NCBI RefSeq assembly: GCF_016904955.1
Contig: NZ_JADIKE010000025.1
Coordinates: 1 to 64,000, forward strand
Reading direction: 5' to 3'
DNA length: 64,000 nt
From: Dyella flava
Lineage (GTDB): Bacteria; Pseudomonadota; Gammaproteobacteria; Xanthomonadales; Rhodanobacteraceae
Shown: positions 53,163 through 62,398 of the stretch, in pieces
How the letters are laid out: each line of letters starts with the position of its first letter
Numbering within the stretch: position 1 is the stretch's first letter
Program-made: the position numbers and the translations under genes
The notes under the pieces: model-generated
Database searches by the model: none
Seen by the model: the letters and a program-made list of their open reading frames with translations, nothing else
What the model was told of the DNA's origin: nothing

Positions 53163-54917
53163 ATGCAGCTTCAAGCACAGCTCAGGGTAGGCGCAACGCT
53201 ATTGCTGGCGGTGGCTGCGGGCATATCCGGCTACGTCTTCCAGGGCTATGCAAACGCCTACCGGCAAAGTACGCGAGACCTGCAGACACTGGCCTCATAC
53301 AACCTGGTGCTGAAAGCCGGTAACGCGATGTCCGCCGAGCGCTCGCCTTCCAACATCCTGCTCAGCCTGGATCAGGATGCCGGGCCCGTGTACGCGTCGA
53401 CCGCGATACAGATGGCCGATGCGCGCCATCGCACCGATGATGCGCTCGATCAGCTGGAACACATGCTCGCGGCACAGCCGCCGGCCAGTCCGGATCGGGA
53501 CAAATTGTCGCGTGCCAGGAAGTCGCTTGCAAAAGGCCGCACCGCCATCGACCAGCTGCTTCAGCATGCCCCGGCCACCCGTTCATCCCAGGATCTGCAG
53601 GACGCCATCAATAAAATGGTCCTGGCACGCAAGCAACTGGATCCGCTGATCGGCGACTTCTTCGCCGACACCGTGCAAGACGCCCCGGACCAGGCCCGCA
53701 TCATGCAGATGGCGCGCATCCTCAGCGATCTGCGTGAATACGGCGGGCGCATCGATTCCATGCTGCTCGTTCCGCTATCGGCGTCGGAGCCGATCGATCC
53801 GTCACGACACTTGGTGATCGATCTGCTGCGCGGGCATATCGATGAGCTGCATCGCCTGCTACCCGAACGCCTCGACCCCAGCGATCGACGGGCCGGCAGT
53901 ATCGATAGCATGCGCGCGCAGGTGGAGCACGACTTTTTCGGCCACACGCTGCCGCTGATCGACAGCCTGATGGCGCGTTCCGGTTCCGACTACGGCATGA
54001 GCGCCGCCGCTTTCACCAGCCAGACCATGCCCGACCTGATGGCGCTGGAAAAACTCGAAGACCAGTTCATTCAGCGTGCCATCGACCAGCTGGCCCAGGT
54101 CAAAAACGACAATCGCCGTCACATGCTGATGATCGGCGCCTACCTGCTGGCGTTTTATCTTTTTCTGCTGGTCGTGCTGCGCGCGGCGCAAAGCTTTGTG
54201 ATCCGCCCGCTGCTGCTGGCCCGGCAGGAAATCATCAATCTTGCGCACGGCGACCTGCGGCCAGCGCCGCGCGCCGGCAACAGCGCGGAGGTGCGCGCCC
54301 TGCACGAGGCGATCGATACCTTGAGAAGGCATCACCTCAACAGCATGCAGCTGGCGATCGAACGTGACGAACTCAGCAAGGCGCTGCGCCGGCAGGCGCA
54401 TACGGATGCGCTGACGGGTCTGTTGAATCGTCATGCGCTGGAGGAAATCACCGGCGATCTGTCGGCTGAGCCGGTACGGCTTTCCAAAGACCGCGGCCTG
54501 ATCCTGATCGATGTGGATTACTTCAAGCCGATCAATGATGAGCACGGCCATATCGTCGGCGACCTGGTGCTGCGTGAGGTGGCCAGTCGCATCATGCGTT
54601 CGGTCGCCGCGCCGCACATGGCGTTTCGCTATGGTGGCGAGGAGTTCGCCATCCTTACCACCGGCCTGTCGATGAAAGCACTGTGCCTGCTGGCGGAAGA
54701 CGTCAGGCATGCCATCGCGGGCGATGAATTCACCGTGCACAACTCCTTGCGGCTGGGTGTCACCGCGAGCTTCGGCGTGGCCAAGGGCGATGCCCTCATC
54801 TTTACCTGGCTCGATCTTCTCAACGCCGCCGATACCGCGCTGTACCGGGCCAAAGCACAGGGGCGTAACCAGCTGGTATCGGCGCCCCGTGTCTCCGATG
54901 TGCAATACAGCGGGTAA
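53163..54917 (+). CDS. Two-span sensor diguanylate cyclase (GGDEF)
   Basis: 584 residues from ATG 53163. A first hydrophobic span (ATLLLAVAAGISGYVFQGY), a large helical periplasmic region of about 300 residues (coiled with DALDQLEHMLA, KMVLARKQLDPLIG, QVEHDFFGHTLPLI), a second span (MLMIGAYLLAFYLFLLVVL), then a short HAMP-like helix (LARQEIINLAHGDLR) and the GGDEF domain, with GLILIDVDYFKPINDEHGH and GGEEF near residue 490. Expected to make cyclic di-GMP in answer to a periplasmic signal. The lack of a recognised sensor domain leaves the signal open. Confidence 0.86.
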   Translation: MQLQAQLRVGATLLLAVAAGISGYVFQGYANAYRQSTRDLQTLASYNLVLKAGNAMSAERSPSNILLSLDQDAGPVYASTAIQMADARHRTDDALDQLEHMLAAQPPASPDRDKLSRARKSLAKGRTAIDQLLQHAPATRSSQDLQDAINKMVLARKQLDPLIGDFFADTVQDAPDQARIMQMARILSDLREYGGRIDSMLLVPLSASEPIDPSRHLVIDLLRGHIDELHRLLPERLDPSDRRAGSIDSMRAQVEHDFFGHTLPLIDSLMARSGSDYGMSAAAFTSQTMPDLMALEKLEDQFIQRAIDQLAQVKNDNRRHMLMIGAYLLAFYLFLLVVLRAAQSFVIRPLLLARQEIINLAHGDLRPAPRAGNSAEVRALHEAIDTLRRHHLNSMQLAIERDELSKALRRQAHTDALTGLLNRHALEEITGDLSAEPVRLSKDRGLILIDVDYFKPINDEHGHIVGDLVLREVASRIMRSVAAPHMAFRYGGEEFAILTTGLSMKALCLLAEDVRHAIAGDEFTVHNSLRLGVTASFGVAKGDALIFTWLDLLNAADTALYRAKAQGRNQLVSAPRVSDVQYSG

Positions 54918-55493
54918 AGCCTGACCCGTGGGGTTGCGCCTCGCCAGAAGATGTATGCGGTATCGCGATGGAAATGAAGAGCGTTATTCACTCGCCGTAT
55001 CTTCGACACTGCGATGAAGGCCATCGTCGATGAAAGGTTCACGACACGCGTGCAGGGTCTCAAACCTGCATCAAGATCTGCGGCACCTCGCACATTTACT
55101 TGCCAAGCTCGGCATGAACCTTGCGCCTCGCATCTATTTTCACACCTGCTAAACAATCAACTAAGCTGCGTTGACATAACTGAAAGAACGCCGTTGCGGC
55201 GGCTTCATCATGTGTAAATCAGATGTAACACCCAAGTTGCTGTGAAGCACTGGACGTCCAAACGGGGCGGGAGCAACATCAGTAATCCCGGCGTCCGGCC
55301 GGGAGTCTTGGCGGGAGTTGAAACCAGTCAGCGCGACCGCAGCCTGCGTGGCTGCGTCGGGCCCACACGGCGGTCCGATGACTCACCAGTCCTTGTATCT
55401 AGCGGGGTAATGTCGACGAATCCATTGGCGGCTGGCAATAAATCCATCACAGGGGGACTCGCTTTTTTCATCTAGACGTTAGGGAGAAAAGAC
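54918..55493. other. Long intergenic region upstream of the second S53 peptidase
   Basis: 576 bases. It presumably carries the peptidase promoter. AGGGAGA 6 bases before the GTG start at 55494 is the only feature I can support. No gene, repeat or operator recognised. Confidence 0.45.
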
Positions 55494-57779
55494 GTGAAAA
55501 CCGAGCATGTGATGATTGGCGTATCGATCGCTGCGGCGCTTGCGACGTTGCCTTCGATGGCCCTGGCTTCAAATGCTGCGCTGTCGGGTATCGACACCAC
55601 CGAGGCGCCGCGTGTCACGCAAACTGTCGATAACAGCGTCGTATCCACGCTGAGCAACACCCATCTTTCACTTATTGCCCATGCAACCCTGGCTGGCGCC
55701 GTCGACGACGCGATGCCTATGAACCATATGCAGCTGATCCTGCAACGCAGCGCCCTGCGCTCATCGGCCCTGGAGTCGTTGATCACCGCGCAGCACGATC
55801 CATCTTCCGCCAAATATCAACAATGGATCACACCCGAAGAATTCGGCAGCACCTTTGGCGTGGCGGATGCGGACATCAATGCCGTGAAGTCGTGGCTGAC
55901 TTCGCAGGGCTTTACGGTCAATGCGGTCTATCCGAACAAGTCGCAGATTGATTTCAGTGGTACCGCGGGCCTCGTTCGCCAGGCGTTCCATACGCAGGAG
56001 AACCACTACATCGTCAGTCATGTCGACCATATCGCCAACGCCACCGACATCAGTGTTCCCTCGGCGCTGCAGGCGGTGGTCATCGGCGTAGCCGGCCTTA
56101 ACGACTTCCGCCCGCAACCCTTGCACGTGCCGCCACAAGTGGCGCAATACGACAGCTCCAAGCACAGCTTCAAACTCCAATCGTCTTCCACGGTCAGGCC
56201 CGGCGCTCAGGCGGTGAACTTCCCCAACTACGGTGTGCGCGGCTTTGCGCCGTATGACATGCAGACGATCTACAGCGTCAGCCCGCTGTATACCAGCGGC
56301 CTTACCGGTACGGGCATCGTCATTGCGGTAGTGGAAGACCAGGATATGGACGTGACGGACTGGCCGAACTTCGTCAGCCAGTTCGGGCTCGGCGGCTACG
56401 GTGGCACCTTCAAACAGTTCCAGCCGCAGTTGACGCCGTCCACCGGCAACTGCACCGATCCAGGCGGTGCCAACCCTGATGGCGAAAGCATCGAGACGGT
56501 CCTGGATTCGGAGTACTCCACGGCAATCGCGCCAGGCGCCCATATCTGGGTCTCCACCTGTTCGGATTCTGACTCCAGCAACTTCTTCGGCGGGGTCTAT
56601 CTGGCGGCGGACAATCTGATCAACAACACCAATGCCGCCGGCCGTCCGAATGTGATCAGCGCCAGTTATGGCTGGGCCGAAGGCATGACCGATGCCGCCA
56701 GCAAGGCGGCGATCGACATCATGTGGGCACAGGGTGATGCGGAAGGTATCTCGGTGTTCGTATCGGCCGGCGACTCCGGCTCCAATCCGAGTTTCAATGG
56801 AAGCATCATCAACGGTGCCGGCATTGACGCCAACTCGTTCGGCACCTCGCCGAACGATACCGTCGTGGGCGGATCGGATACCGCCGACATTCTCGACGGC
56901 ACGACCAGCAAGTACTTCAACAGCACGCCGAACGCGGTCTACGGCACGGCGAAATCGTATGTGCCGGAAATCACCTGGAACACTTCCTGCGGCAATACCG
57001 TGGCGGCGCAGAAGCTGGTGGGCTTGACCGCCCTGCAATTCTGCAAGAACGCGCTGATCTACGATCCGTACGGCTTTTATGTGACGTCGGAAAGCGGCAG
57101 CGGTGGTCCTTCGTCGGTGGACAGCAAGCCGGCCTGGCAGCGCATCGTGTATGGCGCGGCCAAAGACCAGTCGCGCGACCTGCCGGATGTGTCGCTGTTC
57201 GGTGGTTCGTACGGCGGGTACTCGTGGGTGATTCTCTGCACGGGCGCGAATCCGTGCACACCCAACTTCACCTCGCCAGTAGAACTGGTCGCCGGTACAT
57301 CACTGTCTTCGCCGATGTTTGCCGGCATCCAGGCCTTGATCGATCAAGGTGTGAAGCAGGCAGGCGGTCCCGTCGACCAGGGCAACGCCGCGCCGACTTT
57401 GTATGAGCTGGCGCGCAATGAGTACGGCGGCCCAACCGGTTCCCAGCCGCCCACGCTGAGTGATTGCAATTCGAATAACGGCACCAAGGGCACCAGCAAG
57501 TGCGTGTTCTACAACATTACTGAAGGCGGCAATTCCACCCAGTGCATCCAGCTTCAAGGTGAAGTCACGCCGGATTGCTATTTCTACGGCACGATCGCGG
57601 ACTTCCAGCAGGCTTATGGGCCGACCCAGGTGGGCCTGACCTCGACCAGCACGACCAAATACAACAGCAATACCGCGGCCTTCCCGTCCACAGCCGGTTG
57701 GAGTTTTGCCAACGGCCTGGGTTCGGTGAATGCCACGAACCTGTTGGCGGCCTGGAAGAAGTTCAACGCCCTGCCGTAA
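55494..57779 (+). CDS. Secreted S53 (sedolisin) peptidase, large form
   Basis: 761 residues from GTG 55494 (AGGGAGA upstream; an ATG follows at 55509). Signal peptide ends near ALASNAA. A long activation domain (SSALESLITAQHDPSSAKYQQWITPEEFG in parts, then WLTSQGFTVNAVYPNKSQIDFSGTAG) is followed by the catalytic core: Glu and Asp in ESIETVLDSEYSTAIAPGA near residue 330, the oxyanion Asp in the SASYGWAEG part, and Ser in GTSLSSPMFAG near residue 602. About 165 residues longer than the S53 protein at 25769, mainly from inserts rich in Gly, Ser and Asn around residues 420-580. An acid-active extracellular protease. Confidence 0.9.
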   Translation: MKTEHVMIGVSIAAALATLPSMALASNAALSGIDTTEAPRVTQTVDNSVVSTLSNTHLSLIAHATLAGAVDDAMPMNHMQLILQRSALRSSALESLITAQHDPSSAKYQQWITPEEFGSTFGVADADINAVKSWLTSQGFTVNAVYPNKSQIDFSGTAGLVRQAFHTQENHYIVSHVDHIANATDISVPSALQAVVIGVAGLNDFRPQPLHVPPQVAQYDSSKHSFKLQSSSTVRPGAQAVNFPNYGVRGFAPYDMQTIYSVSPLYTSGLTGTGIVIAVVEDQDMDVTDWPNFVSQFGLGGYGGTFKQFQPQLTPSTGNCTDPGGANPDGESIETVLDSEYSTAIAPGAHIWVSTCSDSDSSNFFGGVYLAADNLINNTNAAGRPNVISASYGWAEGMTDAASKAAIDIMWAQGDAEGISVFVSAGDSGSNPSFNGSIINGAGIDANSFGTSPNDTVVGGSDTADILDGTTSKYFNSTPNAVYGTAKSYVPEITWNTSCGNTVAAQKLVGLTALQFCKNALIYDPYGFYVTSESGSGGPSSVDSKPAWQRIVYGAAKDQSRDLPDVSLFGGSYGGYSWVILCTGANPCTPNFTSPVELVAGTSLSSPMFAGIQALIDQGVKQAGGPVDQGNAAPTLYELARNEYGGPTGSQPPTLSDCNSNNGTKGTSKCVFYNITEGGNSTQCIQLQGEVTPDCYFYGTIADFQQAYGPTQVGLTSTSTTKYNSNTAAFPSTAGWSFANGLGSVNATNLLAAWKKFNALP

Positions 57780-57806
57780 TCACATTGAGAGCATGAGCTT
57801 TCGCAC

Positions 57807-57837
57807 CCCTGGCGACATTCGTCGCCAGGGTTTTTTT
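57807..57837 (+). terminator. Rho-independent terminator after the S53 gene
   Basis: CCCTGGCGAC (57807-57816) pairs with GTCGCCAGGG (57821-57830) with a 4-base loop, followed by seven T. It lies 28 bases after the stop of the peptidase. Confidence 0.92.
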
Positions 57838-57873
57838 GTGGCTGGGTCGGTTAAGCGCCGCCCTGCTTTTCCC

Positions 57874-58030
57874 CCTCTCCCCGTTGGGGAGAGAGCCTGC
57901 CCCGGACGTGATCCGGGGGTTGGGGTGAGGGGCTGCGGTTGCGTGAAGATCCAGAGCTTCATCGATGGTTCCTTTGAAATCCATCGCGAGGCTGCCCCCT
58001 CACCTCAGTCCTCTCCCCAGCGGGGAGAGG
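57874..58030 (-). repeat. Dispersed palindromic repeat with conserved micro-ORF, copy 2
   Basis: 157 bp, opposite orientation to the copy at 46328. Both ends are hairpins (CTCTCCCC...GGGGAGAG) and the core matches copy 1, with an extra CCCCGGA/TCCGGGG hairpin inserted on one side. The minus-strand frame from ATG 57984 starts MDFKGTIDEALDLHATAA and PHPNP, corresponding to the copy-1 peptide. It lies between the peptidase terminator and the YqjH-like gene. Confidence 0.75.
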
Positions 58031-58046
58031 AAGAAAAGCGCGCAGC

Positions 58047-58847
58047 TCAATCCTCTTCTTCCTCTTCTGCACCATCGGCCTTCCAATAACCGGTGGCACG
58101 AATCCACTCCTTCGGCACACCACATTCTTCCGCCAGGTACTTGCGCATCCCGCGCACCCGCCGTGACTCCGTCGCAATCCAATAGAACGTATCGCCCGGC
58201 CACGTCGGCAATTCACGCAAGGCCCGCTCCAGCAAGTCGCTGCTCGCACCGTCGGCACCTTCACGCTCAAGCCAAGTCACCGTGAACCGCGCCTGCGAAC
58301 CTAGCGACTGGCGATCGGCGGCTTCAGGAATTTCCGCCAGCACGTGCACCTGTTTGTCCGCGTGCATCTCCTCCAGCCAACGGCCCATTGCGGGCAAGGC
58401 GGTTTCGTCGCCGACGAGCACATAGCGATCGAAATCTCCCGCAGCGATGAACGAGCCACGTGGTCCAGCGATGGCAATGCGTTGTCCCGGCCGGGCTTGC
58501 TCTGCCCAGGTCGAGGCGGGGCCATCGCCGTGGATGACAAAGTCGATGATCAGCTCGTTGCGCTCGGCATCGTAGTCGCGCGGGGTGTAATCGCGCATGG
58601 GCGAACGAAGTGCTCCGGCGGGAAATTCCGGTCCGTTCGGCCCTAGTGTCGGCAGTACCAGTTCGCCGTTTGCGTTTGGAATAAACAGCTTTACGTGGTC
58701 GTCAGGCCCCGCGCTGTGAAAGCCGCGCAGTTCCTCACCGCCGAAAACAATGCGTTGCATGTGCGGGGTGATGCGTTTCACGCTGAGTACTTCAACGGTG
58801 CGGCGCATCAGTGTATGTCGCACCATGCGATGTTCGTGCTGGGTCAT
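58047..58847 (-). CDS. Siderophore-interacting protein (YqjH-like ferric-chelate reductase)
   Basis: 266 residues. The FAD-binding half shows RRTVEVLSVKRITPHMQRIVFGGEELRGF, then RSPMRDYTPRDYDAERNEL (FAD-contacting RxYTxR motif) and IDFVIHGDGPASTWAEQARPGQRIAIAGPRGSF (quoted in parts); the C-terminal part, with VLVGDETALPAMGRWLE and FYWIATESRRVRGMRKYL, is the SIP domain. Such proteins reduce Fe(III) in siderophore chelates so that iron is released in the cytoplasm. The E. coli YqjH gene is under YqjI (a PadR-type Ni/Fe repressor), and a YqjI-like gene opens this operon, so the control circuit is probably conserved. A short Glu/Asp tail ends the protein. Confidence 0.85.
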   Translation of the reverse strand: MTQHEHRMVRHTLMRRTVEVLSVKRITPHMQRIVFGGEELRGFHSAGPDDHVKLFIPNANGELVLPTLGPNGPEFPAGALRSPMRDYTPRDYDAERNELIIDFVIHGDGPASTWAEQARPGQRIAIAGPRGSFIAAGDFDRYVLVGDETALPAMGRWLEEMHADKQVHVLAEIPEAADRQSLGSQARFTVTWLEREGADGASSDLLERALRELPTWPGDTFYWIATESRRVRGMRKYLAEECGVPKEWIRATGYWKADGAEEEEED

Positions 58848-58873
58848 CGGTCAATCCAGATCAAGTAGTAGGT

Positions 58874-59380
58874 TCATGCCGGTGTAGTCCGCTGTGGCAA
58901 CAGGCGATAGCCAAGATGTCCGGCGATGTCGTGCAGCACGGCCAGCGTGCGCTCAATGTCGGGTGGTGCTGTGGCGGGCGAAATATCAGGGGGCGCTATT
59001 TCGGCCAGTCCCATCTGTTCCAGCGTGTGCAGAAAGTCCTGTACCTGCGCCACCATGCGCCGGATATCGCTGGCTGCATGTGCGGCGCTCGACATGCGTG
59101 CTTGACGCAATTGCCAGCGGATGCGGCCATGTGGCTGCACGTGTGCGTCGATCAATCCACGCTGTTCCAATTCGCGCAGGAAGCGATACACCGTGCCGAT
59201 GCTGGTGCCGGAATGATGTGCCTGCGCCGCTTGCAGCAAAGGCACCGCATCACGGGCTTCAGTCTGCTCCAGCAGCGCATGAAGAATGGCATTGCGCGAC
59301 GTAGTCAGCGCCAGGCCCTGCGCCTTGCAGCGCTGTTGCCAGATCTTTAGCGCATCATCGGGATCAGGTTTCGGTGTCAT
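58874..59380 (-). CDS. Fur-family transcriptional regulator
   Basis: 168 residues from the ATG at 59380, which overlaps the PadR stop by 17 bases. The winged-helix part fits the Fur/Zur pattern: RCKAQGLALTTSRNAILHALLEQ near the N-terminus and AHHSGTSIGTVYRFLRELEQRGLI, including the GTVYR recognition-helix signature. The usual metal-binding His/Cys cluster of the dimerisation domain is not evident: there is no CxxC, and only isolated His residues. It may therefore answer to other ligands or be metal-blind. Lies between the YqjI-like and YqjH-like genes, an arrangement not found in E. coli. Confidence 0.8.
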   Translation of the reverse strand: MTPKPDPDDALKIWQQRCKAQGLALTTSRNAILHALLEQTEARDAVPLLQAAQAHHSGTSIGTVYRFLRELEQRGLIDAHVQPHGRIRWQLRQARMSSAAHAASDIRRMVAQVQDFLHTLEQMGLAEIAPPDISPATAPPDIERTLAVLHDIAGHLGYRLLPQRTTPA

Positions 59381-60035
59381 CCGGGCGACCCGTGGCGATC
59401 TCCGCGGCGGCGCGTTCAAGAATGGCCGCAACACGCTGCGCTTCAGCCTTGTTCCAATCTCCCGCACGCATCAACACGGCGTGCTTGAGTACGTGCATCG
59501 CCTTGCGCACGGCCAGCGGCAGCGACAGCTTGGCGATCAGGCGGGCACCGTGCCTGGTGCGCTCGGTCATCGCCTCCACCGCAGCGCGGTTGGTATTGAG
59601 AAAGGCGCGGCCCTCGTCGGTAATCGCGTACTGCTTGCGCCCGCCTTGTTCGCTTTCTACCGAGGCGTGGCCGATTTCTTCGAGCATGGTCAGCGTGGGA
59701 TACACCGCGCCGGGGCTGGGCGAATACTGGCCGTGGAACATGTCCTCGATGGTGCGGATCAGTTCGTAGCCGTGACGCGGCTGCTGCTCGATCAGGGCCA
59801 GCAGCAGCAGCTTCAGATCGCCGTGGCCGAGCAGGCGCCCGCCACCACGCCGCCCGCCGCCCTGCAAGCCGTTCCAATCGCTGAAAACATCACCATCGTG
59901 ATGGTGGCCATGCCGTCCGCGCCGGCCGTGGAATTCGTAAGTGTCCCCGTCATAGCGGCTGCCCTCGTCCCAGCCCATGCCGTGCCTGTCATGGTGGCGG
60001 TGCATGAACCGGTGGAACAGGTGGTGCCTGTGCAT
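59364..60035 (-). CDS. PadR-family repressor, YqjI-like, His-rich N-terminus
   Basis: 223 residues from the ATG at 60035. The first 65 residues are packed with His, Gly, Asp and Arg (MHRHHLFHRFMHRHHDRHG and GRRGRHGHHHDGD), the trait by which E. coli YqjI binds nickel or iron. The PadR winged helix follows: LLGHGDLKLLLLALIEQQPRHGYELIRTIEDM, quoted in parts, then YSPSPGAVYPTLTMLEEIG and the long C-terminal dimerisation helices. It probably represses its own operon, including the YqjH-like reductase, through the GATATATC palindromes upstream. In E. coli the two genes are divergent; here they are in one operon with a Fur-family gene between. Confidence 0.85.
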   Translation of the reverse strand: MHRHHLFHRFMHRHHDRHGMGWDEGSRYDGDTYEFHGRRGRHGHHHDGDVFSDWNGLQGGGRRGGGRLLGHGDLKLLLLALIEQQPRHGYELIRTIEDMFHGQYSPSPGAVYPTLTMLEEIGHASVESEQGGRKQYAITDEGRAFLNTNRAAVEAMTERTRHGARLIAKLSLPLAVRKAMHVLKHAVLMRAGDWNKAEAQRVAAILERAAAEIATGRPDDTET

Positions 60036-60045
60036 GACATAACTC

Positions 60046-60081
60046 CGATATATCGAAATGCGTGCCGAAAAAGATATATCT
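60046..60081. promoter_or_regulatory. Twin palindromic operator candidates of the YqjI-like repressor
   Basis: CGATATATCG at 60046-60055 and AGATATATCT at 60072-60081 share the core GATATATC, centres 26 bp apart, 11 bases upstream of the repressor start. A third half-site (TTATATCG) begins at 60085. The AT-rich palindromes in an otherwise GC-rich setting indicate binding sites of a dimeric repressor, most likely the YqjI-like protein itself. Confidence 0.6.
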
Positions 60082-60298
60082 AAATTATATCGTTTACAAG
60101 CCCTGCCCTCGCTGGCCGGGCTAGGCACGGCAAGCTCTGGGTTGGCAATGAGGGGGGTGGCCACGAAAACCGCGCCGACCCGGCACGGCGCCGGGCGGCA
60201 GAAAAGGGGTGGAACGGAGACGGAGGCCTTCCTCGCTGACGGAGGAATCGCCTCGCGCGCTTCTTACCTGGCGTTGGCGCAGACCATGACGGTCAGGG

Positions 60299-62320
60299 CT
60301 AGCCGCCATCGGTGCGATAACGCACCAGCGCATCGCCAAGCATGTCCTTCAGGGGATCCAGATAAGGCGCGAACTTCGTCCACTGGTCGAGGCCGTCGCG
60401 GAAGATCGGCTGGCGTACCTGTTCGGAGCTCGCGGTGCGCACACTGCGTGCGGTCTTGTGAAATTCCAGGCATGCCGGTTCGAACGGCAAGCCGCAAAAA
60501 TCGAGTATGCGCCGCACATTGCTTTCCAGGTCATCGACCACGTCTTCGTGATACACACGCAGCACGCGGCCTGGCAGTACTTCATCCCAGTGCTGCATCA
60601 GGTCGAGATAGGTGCGGTAGTAACGCGCGATGTCCTCGATGCTATAGGTGAATTCCTGCCCGCTGGCGAACAGTTGCTTGAAGTTGCTGAAGCAGCAGGC
60701 CATCGGTTCGCGCCGCGCATCGATGATCTTTGCGTTGGGCAGCATCAGGTGGATCAGGCCAAGGTGCCGGAAGTTGTTCGGCATCTTGTCGATAAAGAAA
60801 GGCTTCCCGCCGCGATAGATACGCGTGTCATGCAGGTATTTTTCGCCCAGCCTGCGGAAGTCCTCCGGCTGCATCTCGGCCAGCACGCCCGGGTAGCGCG
60901 GATCGGCCAGGTTCGGATCGCGTCCTTGCAGATCGAGCACGATGCGGGGAATGTCGGCCAGTTCCTGCGTGCCTTCCACCAGCGAGTGCGAGGCAAGAAT
61001 CTGTTCGAGCAAGGTGGATCCGGCGCGGGGCAAGCCGACGATAAAAATCGGGTCCGGGCTTGGATCGCCGGCATCCGCCCTGCTCGCCAAAAAGTCGCGG
61101 ATGCAGATGTCGATCTGCCGCTGCGTATTGGTCTCGATGATCTCCGGGCGATAACGGCTCTCGGAACGCTTTAGCGCGTTGCCCTGCTGGTAATAGCGCC
61201 ACGATTCGGCGTGGTCACCACGATCTTCGAATGCCTTGCCCAAGGCGAAACACAGGTGACAACGATCGACCAGCGGGGTGGCCGGCGTCGCTTCCTCGCT
61301 ACACATGCGGGCGATTTCATCGTCCGAGAAGCGGTAGGTCTTGAGATTGGCCAGGCTCCAGTAGGCATCGCCAAAGTTGGGGCGTGCAGTGGTCGCCGCG
61401 CGATAGGCGTCGATGGCATCGGCCTGACGGCCCTGGGTCTTGAGCGAATGCGCAAGCGACAGATGCAGATCGGCCGCGCCGGGCAGCACCTGCAGAAGCT
61501 GCTGGTAGAGCGCGATGGCGCGATCGTGTTCGCCCAGTCCAACGCTGGCACTGGCGTACAGCGTGCGGTAGTCGAGATGATCGGGTTCAAACGCGAGCAG
61601 CTTCTCGATCTCCTCGCAGGCGCGCTTGTACAGGTGCCGCTCGAACAGCACGCACGCATAGTCGTAGCGCGCCGCGCGATAATCCGGCGCGATCTTCAGC
61701 ACCGCTTCGAGCAGCAGGTCGGCGTCGTCAAGCACGTCGCGCGCCAGCCCGATCCGGGCGAGCAGGCGCATCGCCTCCACATCGTTGCCGGCCTTGAGCA
61801 GATAGGCGCGGATGATCTGCTCGGCAGGATCGAGTTCGCCATCCGAAAAATGGCTGGTCGCACGCACGACTTCGGGTGCCAGGCGCTTGAGCGTGGCGAC
61901 ATGCGAGGCGGCAGTCGCCGCGTTGGCGGTATCGCCGGTCATGCGGTAAAGACCTTCGAGCAGATTCCAGCTCGATGGCAGCGCCGGGTTGATGTTGACC
62001 GCGTGCAGCAGTGCGTCGATCGCGCGCGGCGCATCGCGCAGTACGACGTAGCAGTGGCCACGTTCTTCATGCAGACGGCTGTAACGGGGATGGTACTGTT
62101 CCATCTGCGCCAGCGTCTGCAAGGCGTCGTCGATCTGCCCCAGGTAACGCTGAGCACGCGCCATGAGATAGAGCGCCTCGTAATGACCCGGTTCCTCGGC
62201 CGCCAAGGCCTGGGCGGCTTGCAACGCCTGCGCGTGCAGGCCGTCCTGATGCAGTTGGCGTGTGCGCTGGAGTTCCTGCGCCACGGAGGTGGAAACGGGG
62301 TCGGCGGCCGCGCTGCTCAT
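60299..62320 (-). CDS. TPR-containing sulfotransferase
   Basis: 673 residues. About 380 N-terminal residues form tetratricopeptide repeats (GLHAQALQAAQALAAEEPGHYEALYL, ALQTLAQMEQYHPRYSRLHEERG in parts, and others). The C-terminal part is a sulfotransferase: the PAPS 5'-phosphosulfate loop VGLPRAGSTLLEQILASH near residue 425, the general base region and the second phosphate-binding segment RVYHEDVVDDLESNVRRIL near 590. No signal peptide. Such genes are typically next to TonB receptors in Xanthomonadales, as here. The acceptor is not known; it may be a protein tyrosine, peptide or glycan. Confidence 0.85.
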   Translation of the reverse strand: MSSAAADPVSTSVAQELQRTRQLHQDGLHAQALQAAQALAAEEPGHYEALYLMARAQRYLGQIDDALQTLAQMEQYHPRYSRLHEERGHCYVVLRDAPRAIDALLHAVNINPALPSSWNLLEGLYRMTGDTANAATAASHVATLKRLAPEVVRATSHFSDGELDPAEQIIRAYLLKAGNDVEAMRLLARIGLARDVLDDADLLLEAVLKIAPDYRAARYDYACVLFERHLYKRACEEIEKLLAFEPDHLDYRTLYASASVGLGEHDRAIALYQQLLQVLPGAADLHLSLAHSLKTQGRQADAIDAYRAATTARPNFGDAYWSLANLKTYRFSDDEIARMCSEEATPATPLVDRCHLCFALGKAFEDRGDHAESWRYYQQGNALKRSESRYRPEIIETNTQRQIDICIRDFLASRADAGDPSPDPIFIVGLPRAGSTLLEQILASHSLVEGTQELADIPRIVLDLQGRDPNLADPRYPGVLAEMQPEDFRRLGEKYLHDTRIYRGGKPFFIDKMPNNFRHLGLIHLMLPNAKIIDARREPMACCFSNFKQLFASGQEFTYSIEDIARYYRTYLDLMQHWDEVLPGRVLRVYHEDVVDDLESNVRRILDFCGLPFEPACLEFHKTARSVRTASSEQVRQPIFRDGLDQWTKFAPYLDPLKDMLGDALVRYRTDGG

Positions 62321-62337
62321 GGGTGATCAACAACCTT

Positions 62338-62365
62338 AAAAAAGAGGGTGGGCTTGCGCCCACCC
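62338..62365 (-). terminator. Terminator between TonB receptor and sulfotransferase
   Basis: On the minus strand GGGTGGGC (complement of 62358-62365) pairs with GCCCACCC (complement of 62346-62353) with a 4-base loop and then a T-run (62338-62343). A weaker hairpin AACCTGCC/GGCAGGT overlaps the receptor stop. The sulfotransferase start lies 17 bases further on, so its transcription may be attenuated or start on its own. Confidence 0.85.
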
Positions 62366-62398
62366 GAATTCTACTGACCTGCCTGCGGAGAAGGCAGG

